Positions 1-7,278 of a stretch of DNA of 64,000 nt are shown here, one piece after another. Position 1 is the first letter of the stretch; every line of letters begins with the position of its first letter. This DNA comes from Peribacillus kribbensis DSM 17871 (GTDB lineage: Bacteria > Bacillota > Bacilli > Bacillales > DSM-1321), in the NCBI RefSeq assembly GCF_000430765.1, contig NZ_KE387241.1:1-64000 (forward strand), read 5' to 3'. The translations under genes were made by a program, and so were the position numbers. The notes below the pieces were generated by a model that was given only the letters and a program-made list of their open reading frames with translations, was not told where the DNA came from and searched no databases.

Positions 1-7
1 ATTGGAG

Positions 8-125
8 TGGAAGGCACGAAGACTCCTGCGGGAGCAGCGGGACAGGTGAGACCCCGCAGGCGAAGCTGAGGAGGCTCACCGCCCGCCCCGCGGAAAGCGA
101 AGTGCCCGGAACGGAAATCAACGGA
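8..125. repeat. Dispersed GC-rich repeat, copy A
   Basis: Non-coding block far richer in G+C than the AT-rich DNA after it. A shorter, diverged copy lies at about 44829-44913. Shared blocks include ACAGGTGAGACC, GCTGAGGAGGCTCACC, GGAAAGCGA and CGGAAATCAAC. GGTGAG can pair with CTCACC, so a folded element is likely. I recall similar blocks in Bacillaceae intergenic regions but cannot confirm a named family. No open reading frame or transposase accompanies it. Confidence 0.7.
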
Positions 126-146
126 CCTATTTCTACTCCATACAGG

Positions 147-178
147 ACCTCATGGAAATTCATGAGGTATTTTTTTTT
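147..178 (+). terminator. Intrinsic terminator of a gene left of the window
   Basis: An 8-bp stem ACCTCATG/CATGAGGT (147-154 with 161-168) with a GAAATT loop is followed by a run of T at 170-178. It would stop transcription entering from the left edge, so the ATPase gene at 464 needs its own promoter. Confidence 0.7.
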
Positions 179-292
179 CTAATCGTGCCGCACTGACCTT
201 CATCCACCAACGCCGTTTACCTCAGCCAGAGGCGGGTAAATAAAATTATTCCAATTAAACCATCTTTGTGTTACTATAGAATCAATACCAAA

Positions 293-307
293 TTATATTA
301 ATTCTAA
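293..307 (+). promoter_or_regulatory. PerR-box-like site upstream of the metal-efflux ATPase
   Basis: TTATATT-A-ATTCTAA matches the 7-1-7 PerR consensus TTATAAT-N-ATTATAA at 12 of 14 positions. It sits about 157 bp before the ATPase start. PerR control is established for the B. subtilis homologue PfeT (formerly ZosA), which supports the call; site function here is inference. Confidence 0.5.
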
Positions 308-352
308 TTTATAAATCTCATCTTTCATTTATTTGTATCGCCTATAATCCTT

Positions 353-388
353 GCTGTCATCAATATGATGACAGCTTTCCTGTTTTTT
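353..388 (+). promoter_or_regulatory. Leader hairpin before the ATPase
   Basis: A perfect 10-bp stem GCTGTCATCA/TGATGACAGC with an ATA loop (353-375) is followed by TTTCCTGTTTTTTT. A TATAAT-like element lies just upstream at 343-348. It looks like a terminator placed inside the presumed 5' leader, so it could attenuate the ATPase gene, or it could be a second terminator for upstream DNA. Confidence 0.4.
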
Positions 389-463
389 TCAGCGTATTGA
401 ACTTGATTATCTTTCTCAATTAGAATGTTATATTTGCGAACAGGCCATGAAGGAGGAGTTTAC

Positions 464-2395
464 ATGAATGCCAATGCCAAAGCCTTATCAGAGGAAGATT
501 TACGGAGTGACAGTCCCTCCCTGCTGCAAAGGATCCGCCCGCATGCTGAATTGATAGCAGCCTTGGTGAGCGGAGTCTTAATCGCAGCCGGATGGCTCTT
601 ATCAAAATCAGATGCTTCTGTCCTGTCTATTGTTTCGTTTTTATTAGCCTTTGTGATAGGAGGCTATGCCAAAGCCAAGGAAGGAATCGAAGAAACGATT
701 GCCAATAAAGAGCTCAATGTGGAAATGCTGATGGTTCTCGCTGCCATCGGTTCTGCGGTAATCGGCTACTGGACAGAAGGCGCTGTGCTGATTTTTATAT
801 TCGCTGTCAGCGGCGCTCTCGAGACGTATACCATGAATAAGAGCCATAAAGAAATATCCTCTTTAATGGAGCTTCAGCCTGAGGAAGCCTTAAGGATCCT
901 GCCAAATGGAAGAGAAGAAAAAGTCAAAGTCAGTTCTCTTGAAATAGGAGATATGATTTTAATTAAACCAGGTGAACGTGTTCCATCGGACGGCGCCATT
1001 GTGGAAGGCTCCACTAATATTGATGAGGCAGCGATTTCTGGGGAGTCCATCCCTGTAACCAAGGGTGTGAATGATGAAGTCTTTGCCGGAACGGTAAATC
1101 TTCGGGGGACCATCTCTATTAAGATTACTAAATCAAATGAAGAAACACTTTTTCAAAAAATCATTCAGCTTGTTCAAAATGCCCAAAGTGAGAAATCGCC
1201 CTCCCAGCAGTTTATTGAACGATTCGAAGGAACGTATGTAAAAACAGTATTAGCCATCGTATTTTTAATGCTTTTTGTTCCCCACTTTTTATTTGGCTGG
1301 AACTGGAACACAACCTTTTACCGGGCGATGATCCTGCTCGTCGTTGCCTCCCCCTGTGCGCTTGTGGCCTCGATTATGCCGGCAACCCTTTCAGCGATAT
1401 CAAACGGCGCTAGAAAAGGAATTCTTTTCAAAGGCGGGATTCATCTTGAAAATCTCGGGAACATGAAGGCAATTGCTTTTGATAAGACTGGAACTCTTAC
1501 AAGGGGAAAACCAGAAGTTACAGATGTGATTACAAGGGAAGACATGAAGGAAGAAGAGTTCCTTCAAACAGTTGCGTCCATTGAAAATTACTCCAGCCAT
1601 CCGCTGGCACAGTCCATTGTAAAATATCATAAAGGCCGCTTTAAGAATGAATTGTTTAGACCAGAGAATATGGAAGATGTCCCTGGCTGGGGTGTCCGTG
1701 CTTATGCTTCAGGGCAGGAATGGCTTGTTGGGAAAGCCGGTTTTGCAGGCCTTGAAGCTGCTGAAAACTTTATGGGTGGAATCGGCCATAAGCTTGCCGA
1801 AGAAGGAAAAACGCTTGTATTCGCAAAAGACCAGCATGGGATTGCCGGGATTATTGCCTTAAAGGACCTGGTGCGGGAGGAGACAGCAGCCGCCCTGGAG
1901 GAGCTGAAAGCGGAGAGTATCCATACAATCATGCTGACCGGGGACAACAGGGATACAGCCCGCGTGATTGCCTCGGAGAGCCATATTGATGAGTATATCG
2001 CGGAATGTCTGCCTGAAACAAAGGTGGAAGAAATCAAGCATCTGAAAGAAAGGTTCGGTTCGGTAGCCATGGTCGGGGATGGTATAAATGATGCACCTGC
2101 CCTTGCCACCTCTTCAGTCGGAATCTCCATGGGAGACGGTACCGATGTTGCACTGGAAACAGCCGATGTGGTGTTGATGAAAAATGATCTTCAAAAGATT
2201 GCCCATGCCATTAAACTATCGAAGAAAATGAACAGAATCATTAAGCAGAACATTATTTTCTCCATTACTGTGATTATGGTGCTGATCTGCTCAAACTTTC
2301 TTCAGTTCCTGGATCTTCCTTTTGGAGTTATCGGCCATGAAGGCAGCACAATCCTGGTGATATTGAATAGCCTGAGGCTGCTAAAGATTAAATGA
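464..2395 (+). CDS. pfeT: P1B-4 type metal-efflux P-type ATPase (PfeT/ZosA-like)
   Basis: Integral membrane pump that hydrolyses ATP to export a transition metal, most likely Fe(II) by homology to B. subtilis PfeT. The 643-residue product has the actuator motif ISGES near residue 191, DKTGTLT with the phosphorylated Asp near 340, and GDGINDAP near 537. The transmembrane metal motif is SPC near 296 rather than CPC, and HEGST occurs near 625; this pair is the P1B-4 signature for Fe/Co-type exporters. No N-terminal CxxC metal-binding domain is present, as usual for this subtype. The ATG at 464 is chosen because AGGAGG precedes it with good spacing; an upstream in-frame ATG at 425 lacks a ribosome site. 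The PerR-like box at 293-307 suggests peroxide or iron control. A terminator follows at 2418. Substrate identity is inferred, not visible. Confidence 0.88.
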   Translation: MNANAKALSEEDLRSDSPSLLQRIRPHAELIAALVSGVLIAAGWLLSKSDASVLSIVSFLLAFVIGGYAKAKEGIEETIANKELNVEMLMVLAAIGSAVIGYWTEGAVLIFIFAVSGALETYTMNKSHKEISSLMELQPEEALRILPNGREEKVKVSSLEIGDMILIKPGERVPSDGAIVEGSTNIDEAAISGESIPVTKGVNDEVFAGTVNLRGTISIKITKSNEETLFQKIIQLVQNAQSEKSPSQQFIERFEGTYVKTVLAIVFLMLFVPHFLFGWNWNTTFYRAMILLVVASPCALVASIMPATLSAISNGARKGILFKGGIHLENLGNMKAIAFDKTGTLTRGKPEVTDVITREDMKEEEFLQTVASIENYSSHPLAQSIVKYHKGRFKNELFRPENMEDVPGWGVRAYASGQEWLVGKAGFAGLEAAENFMGGIGHKLAEEGKTLVFAKDQHGIAGIIALKDLVREETAAALEELKAESIHTIMLTGDNRDTARVIASESHIDEYIAECLPETKVEEIKHLKERFGSVAMVGDGINDAPALATSSVGISMGDGTDVALETADVVLMKNDLQKIAHAIKLSKKMNRIIKQNIIFSITVIMVLICSNFLQFLDLPFGVIGHEGSTILVILNSLRLLKIK

Positions 2396-2417
2396 AGAAT
2401 AAGATGATATTAAGAAG

Positions 2418-2470
2418 GACCCTGCTATATCTGACTGTCATTTCTAGATAAGCAGGGTCTTTTTATTTTT
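2418..2470. terminator. Bidirectional terminator between convergent genes
   Basis: GACCCTGCT pairs with AGCAGGGTC (2418-2426 with 2451-2459) and is followed by TTTTTATTTTT. It ends the ATPase gene and may also serve the convergent YihY gene. Confidence 0.8.
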
Positions 2471-2504
2471 GACTCTTAGATCTTAACCTTTGCAGCAGCT
2501 ATTT

Positions 2505-3317
2505 TTAACAGTCAGGCTTATGCCGGTCGCTTGCCATGGCGTTGATTTCCCCTCCGATGATAAGGATAATCCCAGTCAAGTAAAACCACACCATAAGAAC
2601 AATGATTCCTCCGAGCGTTCCGTAGGTAGCTGCATAATGGGCACTTTTCTCTACATAGAACGAAAAGGCATAAGAAACAAAAATCCAGCCTCCAGTAGCA
2701 AATAAGGCTCCTGGAAGTACGGTCAGACATTTCAATTTAATATTAGGGGCGAACCAATAAAGCATCAAAAAAATGATAAATAACACGAATGTACTGATTC
2801 CCCATCTAATAAAGGCCCATATGTACATGAATTCTGAAGAGAGGCCAAGGAAATCGCCAGCAGCTCTGCCAATCTGACTCCCGAATACCGGAAGAAGCAG
2901 GGCAATGATGATCACTGCCATCATCCCCAGTGTAAATACCACAGACAATGCCCTCGATAGGATAAACGGCCGATTTTCTCTTACATCATACGCTTTATTA
3001 AAAGCCTTGACGATTGCGTTCATCCCCGTCGAGGCTGTCCATATAGAGGCAGCGATACCAAATGAAAGAAGTTTCCCGCTTCCTTTCATGAGTAACCCCA
3101 AATTTTTCCGCACCAGCTCCATTGTCCCTTCAGGCGCATACGATGCCGCAAAATTCAAGATATCCCCCTCCTTGATAGGAAGGTAGGGAAGCAGGGAGAT
3201 AAAAAAAAGCATAAAAGGAAAAAGAGAAAGAAGAAAAAAATAAGCAAGCTGGGCCGCCATACCGGATACATCATCCGCTGCAATTCGTTTATATAAGTCA
3301 CGGATAAAGACCTTCAT
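2505..3317 (-). CDS. yfkH: YihY/BrkB family membrane protein (YfkH-like)
   Basis: Polytopic membrane protein of 270 residues. The N-terminus (LAYFFLLSLFPFMLFF around residues 24-40) and the segments near 95, 135, 180, 210 and 240 are hydrophobic, giving about six membrane spans, as is usual for the YihY/virulence factor BrkB (UPF0761) family. The family's function is not established; it was once misnamed ribonuclease BN. The gene lies 19 bp downstream of the YtxH-like gene and is likely co-transcribed with it. The ATG at 3317 is preceded only by GGGAG that is too close, so the exact start is less certain. Confidence 0.85.
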   Translation of the reverse strand: MKVFIRDLYKRIAADDVSGMAAQLAYFFLLSLFPFMLFFISLLPYLPIKEGDILNFAASYAPEGTMELVRKNLGLLMKGSGKLLSFGIAASIWTASTGMNAIVKAFNKAYDVRENRPFILSRALSVVFTLGMMAVIIIALLLPVFGSQIGRAAGDFLGLSSEFMYIWAFIRWGISTFVLFIIFLMLYWFAPNIKLKCLTVLPGALFATGGWIFVSYAFSFYVEKSAHYAATYGTLGGIIVLMVWFYLTGIILIIGGEINAMASDRHKPDC

Positions 3318-3336
3318 GCTCCCAGCTCGCTTTTCA

Positions 3337-3738
3337 TTAATGAGTGATTTGTGAAGCCTGATTCATGCTGCCCTCATGCATTTGGGCATGGCCGTCATGG
3401 GTTAAAACATCCTTTGTTTCCATGACCACTTCAGCAACCTGAATCGGGACTTCCTTTAATTCATCCACCTTTTCGGAGATAAAGGTAAGATCATCCGAAA
3501 TTTCTTCAATCTGAGTGCGCAGTCTTCCAGAAAACTCACCCATCCTAGCAAGGCCATCCATCGGATTTTTAAAGAAAGACTTCATTCCGGCATATGTCTT
3601 CCGGCTTCCATCCATGAAGGACATGCGGGTTCCACGATCAAACATTGCTAGAGCCCCTCCCGCTGCAGCACCATATAAAAGCCCTCTCAATAGCTTGCTG
3701 TTCCCCCTGCTAAAGCTGTTTACCTGCTTTTCCATCAT
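3337..3738 (-). CDS. YtxH-like small envelope protein
   Basis: 133-residue product. The N-terminal third holds a glycine/alanine-rich hydrophobic segment (LLYGAAAGGALAMFDRGTR, about residues 20-38) typical of YtxH-domain proteins, followed by an amphipathic region (about 60-110) rich in Glu and Val that may form a coiled coil. YtxH-type proteins are often general stress proteins of unknown activity. AAGGAGGAGCTGA precedes two consecutive ATG codons; the first is used here. First gene of a likely two-gene operon with the YihY gene. Confidence 0.65.
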   Translation of the reverse strand: MMEKQVNSFSRGNSKLLRGLLYGAAAGGALAMFDRGTRMSFMDGSRKTYAGMKSFFKNPMDGLARMGEFSGRLRTQIEEISDDLTFISEKVDELKEVPIQVAEVVMETKDVLTHDGHAQMHEGSMNQASQITH

Positions 3739-3946
3739 TCAGCTCCTCCTTGCCATGCTAGTCAGTTTTCTTAAAGTATTGTGGTGCTTTTTTATTTTTT
3801 ATCATTTCAATAAAAATATAATCCACAAATTTTTCTAAATCTTACATATGACTTAAGTAACGGCTGTTCTTTTAAAGTGGTTGACTTTTATCATGGAAAA
3901 ATGGAAAGATGGACTTACATATTAGTTGCAAGGAGAGGACAAACAG

Positions 3947-4168
3947 ATGGACTTAAAACAAAATACCCCTCAGAATGTAGAATTTATGGTGGAAAAGATC
4001 ATTGATAAGTTAAGGATCATGAACATCGGCGCAGTAAAAGCGGTATCGTTTAACCAGGAAATGTATGAGGAGCTTTTTGATATTTATGAACTGGTCATGA
4101 AACAGAAGCAATTTTCTCCGAGGGAATTAGAGGCAATTGCAGAAGAGCTTGGAAGGCTTAGAAATTAA
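3947..4168 (+). CDS. yfkK: DUF1128 (UPF0435) family protein, YfkK-like
   Basis: 73-residue acidic, mostly helical soluble protein with no membrane segment or catalytic motif that I can see. Sequence features such as the VEKIIDKLRIMN stretch and the terminal SPRELEAIAEELGRLRN match the YfkK/UPF0435 family of unknown function. The ATG at 3947 is chosen because AAGGAGAGG ends 9 bp before it; an upstream TTG at 3926 would overlap that ribosome site. Monocistronic, ending before a strong bidirectional terminator shared with the convergent aminopeptidase gene. Confidence 0.85.
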   Translation: MDLKQNTPQNVEFMVEKIIDKLRIMNIGAVKAVSFNQEMYEELFDIYELVMKQKQFSPRELEAIAEELGRLRN

Positions 4169-4195
4169 TCCCTAAAAGTTTCAAAACACAAAAAA

Positions 4196-4257
4196 AGAAT
4201 CCGCCCTTATGTGCAGAATACACTCCATAAGGGCGGATTCTCTAAAAATTTTTTTTA
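4196..4257. terminator. Strong bidirectional terminator
   Basis: A 16-bp stem AGAATCCGCCCTTATG/CATAAGGGCGGATTCT (4196-4211 with 4226-4241) has T-rich flanks on both strands and separates two convergent genes. Confidence 0.88.
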
Positions 4258-4260
4258 GAA

Positions 4261-5016
4261 TTAGACGACTTCCTGATCGGTCAGGATCAGCGGACCGTTG
4301 GAAGTTATGGCGATGGTGTGTTCATACTGCGCAGAATACTTTCCGTCAAGCGTCCTTGCAGTCCATTTATTTGCATCCATCCGGGTATGGAACGTACCGA
4401 TATTAATCATGGGTTCAATGGTGAATACCATTCCCTCTTTAAGACGGACTCCCTTCCCCTCCTGGCCAAAATGGGGAACATCCGGTTTTTCATGGATAAC
4501 GGATCCGATTCCGTGTCCGATAAAATCCCGCACTACCGAAAACCCCTTTGCCTCAGTGAACGTCTGGATGGCATAGCCAATATCCCCTATACGGTTCCCA
4601 GGCTTGCAGGCCTTAATTCCTTCATATAAGGCATCCTTTGTTACTTTTAACAGCTCCTCAGTTTCCGGCTGAAGGCTCCCCACTCCATATGACCAGGCAG
4701 AATCCGCTAAAGCTCCGTTTAGATTGACCACCATATCGATTGTGACGATATCCCCGTTCCTCAACGGACTTTTTCTCGGAAACCCATGGCAAACCTCATC
4801 ATTCACACTTGCACAGGTGGCATATTTGTAGCCTTTATAGCCTTTTTGCTCAGGGCTGGCTCCATGCTTTTGCAGATAACCATTCACGAACTCCTCAATT
4901 TCCCATGTAGTGATACCGGGTGCAACCAGTTTGGCTATTTCTTTATGACATGAAGCCAGGAGCCGTCCAGCCTCGTGCATCGAAGAGATTTCGCGGTTCG
5001 ATTTTAGAATAATCAA
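4261..5016 (-). CDS. mapB: Type I methionine aminopeptidase
   Basis: Cytosolic metallopeptidase that removes the initiator methionine from nascent proteins. The 251-residue product has all five metal ligands of the pita-bread fold: Asp94, Asp105, His168 (GHGIG), Glu201 (TIEPM) and Glu232 (YEHT). It lacks an N-terminal zinc finger, so it is the short bacterial form. The match to B. subtilis MapB (YflG) is favoured over the essential Map encoded among ribosomal genes, because of the neighbourhood. The start is a TTG preceded by AAGGGGTGG at good spacing. The residues after Asp105 (SAWSYG) differ from the more usual TART form but are not ligands. Confidence 0.9.
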   Translation of the reverse strand: MIILKSNREISSMHEAGRLLASCHKEIAKLVAPGITTWEIEEFVNGYLQKHGASPEQKGYKGYKYATCASVNDEVCHGFPRKSPLRNGDIVTIDMVVNLNGALADSAWSYGVGSLQPETEELLKVTKDALYEGIKACKPGNRIGDIGYAIQTFTEAKGFSVVRDFIGHGIGSVIHEKPDVPHFGQEGKGVRLKEGMVFTIEPMINIGTFHTRMDANKWTARTLDGKYSAQYEHTIAITSNGPLILTDQEVV

Positions 5017-5216
5017 TTTTTGACCACCCCTTGATTGAATAATCCTCTCCCTATTCTATCCTAAAAAGACTCACTCTGTTAAATTCCAAAAGGAGCTGCA
5101 TCCGTCTTCCGCTGCCTCATGAATAGATTCAGCTTCCGGGAGACTCGGGAATCATAAAACCATTATTGAAACATAAATTGTTAGGAAGAGCCTTATTATT
5201 ACAAAGGAGGGTCTTT

Positions 5217-6626
5217 ATGCTGATTCATGTGGTCAAACCAGGAGAAAGCTTATGGTCCATTTCCCAGTCCTACAGGGTTTCAGTCTCCGAGATAATAGCC
5301 TTAAACGAACTGCAGCAGCCGGATCGGCTGGTGAACGGGATGTCCCTGATCATCCCCTCACTTTCCCAGACCCATATAGTCCTAAGGGGAGATACCATCT
5401 GGAAAGTTGCAGACTTATACGGCGCCGATGCACAGTCCATCGTCCAGGCAAACAGGCTTACGGATCCCGGCCGCCTTGTCCCTGGCACTTCCCTGCTCGT
5501 ACCGCCAAAGACCCATATCGTCGCTGCAGGTGAGACGTTATCCCAAATTGCCGTCCGAAACGGAGTTCCTCTTACAGAATTGATTCGGATAAATCAGATA
5601 CAAAATGAGCAGGTGCCTGCTGGTACAAGGCTATTCATTCCTTTGAGGAAAAGATTCATTGAGGTAAATGCTTATACAACAAACCAGGGGAAAACCGGTG
5701 CCAAAGAGGTAAGTGATTCTGGAAGATACCTGACCTATTGGACACCATTTGCCTATACTATACAGGCAGATGGAGGTCTGGATCCTATTAAAGACGAACC
5801 AATCCTTGAGGCTGCAAGAGTTCAAAAAGTAGCACCTATACTTGGAATTACAAATTTCTCCTCTACGGATCCCGGTTCTCGGCTTGCTCATACTATCCTG
5901 TCAAGCAGGGATCTGCAGGAACGTCTCCTGGACAATATTATCAGCGTGATGCAGGCTAAAGGATATGCAGGATTAAATGTAGACTTTGAAAACGTACGGC
6001 CGGCTGACCGTGAGCTTTATAACCAATTCTTAAGAAGGGCTGCAGCTGTCCTTCACCCGCGGGGATATTCCCTCTCAACTGCTGTAGCTCCCAAAACAAG
6101 TGCCGGGCAGCAGGGCCCTTTAGTCGAAGCACACGATTACCCAGCCCATGGAGATATTTGTGATTTCGTTGTCCTGATGACCTATGAATGGGGCTATAGA
6201 CTCGGTCCTCCACAGGCTATTTCACCGCTTAACCAAATTAGAAATGTGCTTGATTATGCAGTGAGCGTTATTCCTAGAAACAAGATTTTCTTCGGATTTC
6301 AAATATATGCACGTGACTGGCTCATCCCGCATCGACAGGGACAGGAGGCAGAAACCTTCAGTCAGCAGGAAGCCATCCGGAGGGCGGTTCTGCATGGTGC
6401 AGCGATTGAATATGATCCTGTCTCCCAATCCCCCTTTTTCCGTTATACGGATTCCAAGGGACAGAGGCATGAAGTTTGGTTTGAAGATGCCCGGAGTGCA
6501 CAGGCTAAATTTGAAACGGCACTGGAATATGGAGTCCGCGGTATCAGCTACTGGGTGCTGGGGTATCCGTTTCCCCAGAACTGGCACCTGCTGGCTGATC
6601 GGTTTACCATCCGAAAAATCCGCTGA
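5217..6626 (+). CDS. Triple-LysM GH18 spore cortex-lytic-type enzyme (SleL/YaaH-like)
   Basis: 469-residue hydrolase expected to act on spore cortex peptidoglycan fragments as an N-acetylglucosaminidase. Three LysM peptidoglycan-binding modules occupy about residues 2-47, 51-96 and 99-142, followed by a glycoside hydrolase 18 domain from about 150. The GH18 acid/base is in NVDFENV (Asp256, Glu258). There is no signal peptide, as in the B. subtilis spore proteins YaaH and YdhD, which reach the spore coat from the mother cell. Those proteins have two LysM modules, so three is a difference. AAAGGAGGG at 5203-5211 fixes the ATG at 5217. A terminator follows immediately. Confidence 0.88.
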   Translation: MLIHVVKPGESLWSISQSYRVSVSEIIALNELQQPDRLVNGMSLIIPSLSQTHIVLRGDTIWKVADLYGADAQSIVQANRLTDPGRLVPGTSLLVPPKTHIVAAGETLSQIAVRNGVPLTELIRINQIQNEQVPAGTRLFIPLRKRFIEVNAYTTNQGKTGAKEVSDSGRYLTYWTPFAYTIQADGGLDPIKDEPILEAARVQKVAPILGITNFSSTDPGSRLAHTILSSRDLQERLLDNIISVMQAKGYAGLNVDFENVRPADRELYNQFLRRAAAVLHPRGYSLSTAVAPKTSAGQQGPLVEAHDYPAHGDICDFVVLMTYEWGYRLGPPQAISPLNQIRNVLDYAVSVIPRNKIFFGFQIYARDWLIPHRQGQEAETFSQQEAIRRAVLHGAAIEYDPVSQSPFFRYTDSKGQRHEVWFEDARSAQAKFETALEYGVRGISYWVLGYPFPQNWHLLADRFTIRKIR

Positions 6627-6634
6627 TGACCATA

Positions 6635-6672
6635 AAAAAAAGGAAATGAGCCGCGGCCCATTCCCTTTTTTT
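6635..6672. terminator. Terminator between convergent genes
   Basis: AAAAAAAGGAAATG pairs with CATTCCCTTTTTTT (6635-6648 with 6659-6672) with one mismatch, giving A and T tracts usable in both directions. Confidence 0.75.
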
Positions 6673-7183
6673 ATTTCAATAAATTCAAAGACTCCCGGGT
6701 AAACGCAGGAATATCATCCGGATTACGGCTGGTTACCAGCTGGCTGCCACATACAACCACTTCTTCATCTTTGAAATTCACACCTGCATTCTCCATATCT
6801 ACACGGATAGAAGTGAATCCAGTAGCTGAACGGCCGTCAAGTGTTTTTGCCGTAATCAGCAGCTGAGGACCATGGCAAATTGCAAAAACCGGCTTCTTAT
6901 CATCCATGAATGATTTCGCAAATTGCACAAAGCGATCATCTGCCCGCAGCTGATCAGGAGAAAATCCTCCCGGAATGAAAAGAGCATCAAAATCGCCAGG
7001 GTTTACCTGATCGATGCTCTCATCGATCGTTACTTCAACTTCGCCTTGTTTGCCCTTGACTGTCTTGCCTTTTTCCTTCTCTATGGCAACCACTGTATGG
7101 CCGGCTTCCTTAAAGCCCTGCGCCGGGTCTCTGTACTCAGAATCCTCAAAGTAATCCGTAATCACACAGGCAATTTTACTCAT
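6671..7183 (-). CDS. yfkM: DJ-1/PfpI family general stress protein, YfkM-like
   Basis: 170-residue cytosolic protein of the DJ-1/PfpI superfamily (glutamine amidotransferase-like fold). The nucleophile elbow is AICHGPQ with Cys103 followed by His104, and the partner acidic residue is in the DYFEDSEYRDP segment near residue 13. B. subtilis YfkM is known as general stress protein 18; family members act as deglycase/chaperone-like proteins or peptidases, and activity here is not shown. AAAGGAGA precedes the ATG at 7183. A sigma-B-like promoter and a 16-bp palindrome lie just upstream. Confidence 0.88.
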   Translation of the reverse strand: MSKIACVITDYFEDSEYRDPAQGFKEAGHTVVAIEKEKGKTVKGKQGEVEVTIDESIDQVNPGDFDALFIPGGFSPDQLRADDRFVQFAKSFMDDKKPVFAICHGPQLLITAKTLDGRSATGFTSIRVDMENAGVNFKDEEVVVCGSQLVTSRNPDDIPAFTRESLNLLK

Positions 7184-7210
7184 GATCAATCGTCTCCTTT
7201 TCCTTTTGAA

Positions 7211-7226
7211 ATGTTGTCTACAACAT
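7211..7226. promoter_or_regulatory. Perfect palindrome in the yfkM leader
   Basis: ATGTTGT-CT-ACAACAT is a perfect inverted repeat around a 2-bp centre. It lies between the sigma-B-like -10 element and the yfkM ribosome site, so a bound repressor would block initiation. The regulator is not identified. Confidence 0.45.
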
Positions 7227-7231
7227 ATTGT

Positions 7232-7256
7232 CTTCCCTTTTCCCATAGAGATAAAC
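7232..7256 (-). promoter_or_regulatory. Sigma-B-like promoter of yfkM
   Basis: On the minus strand GTTTAT (-35) is followed after 13 bp by GGGAAG (-10), close to the GTTTAA-N13-GGGWAW consensus. B. subtilis yfkM belongs to the general stress regulon, which supports the reading. Confidence 0.55.
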
Positions 7257-7278
7257 CTTATCAAAACAATAGGAATCG

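Noticed and set aside
1702-2130. 142-codon minus-strand frame inside the ATPase gene
   Set aside because: Mirror of a real gene; serine-rich composition typical of antisense frames and no ribosome site.
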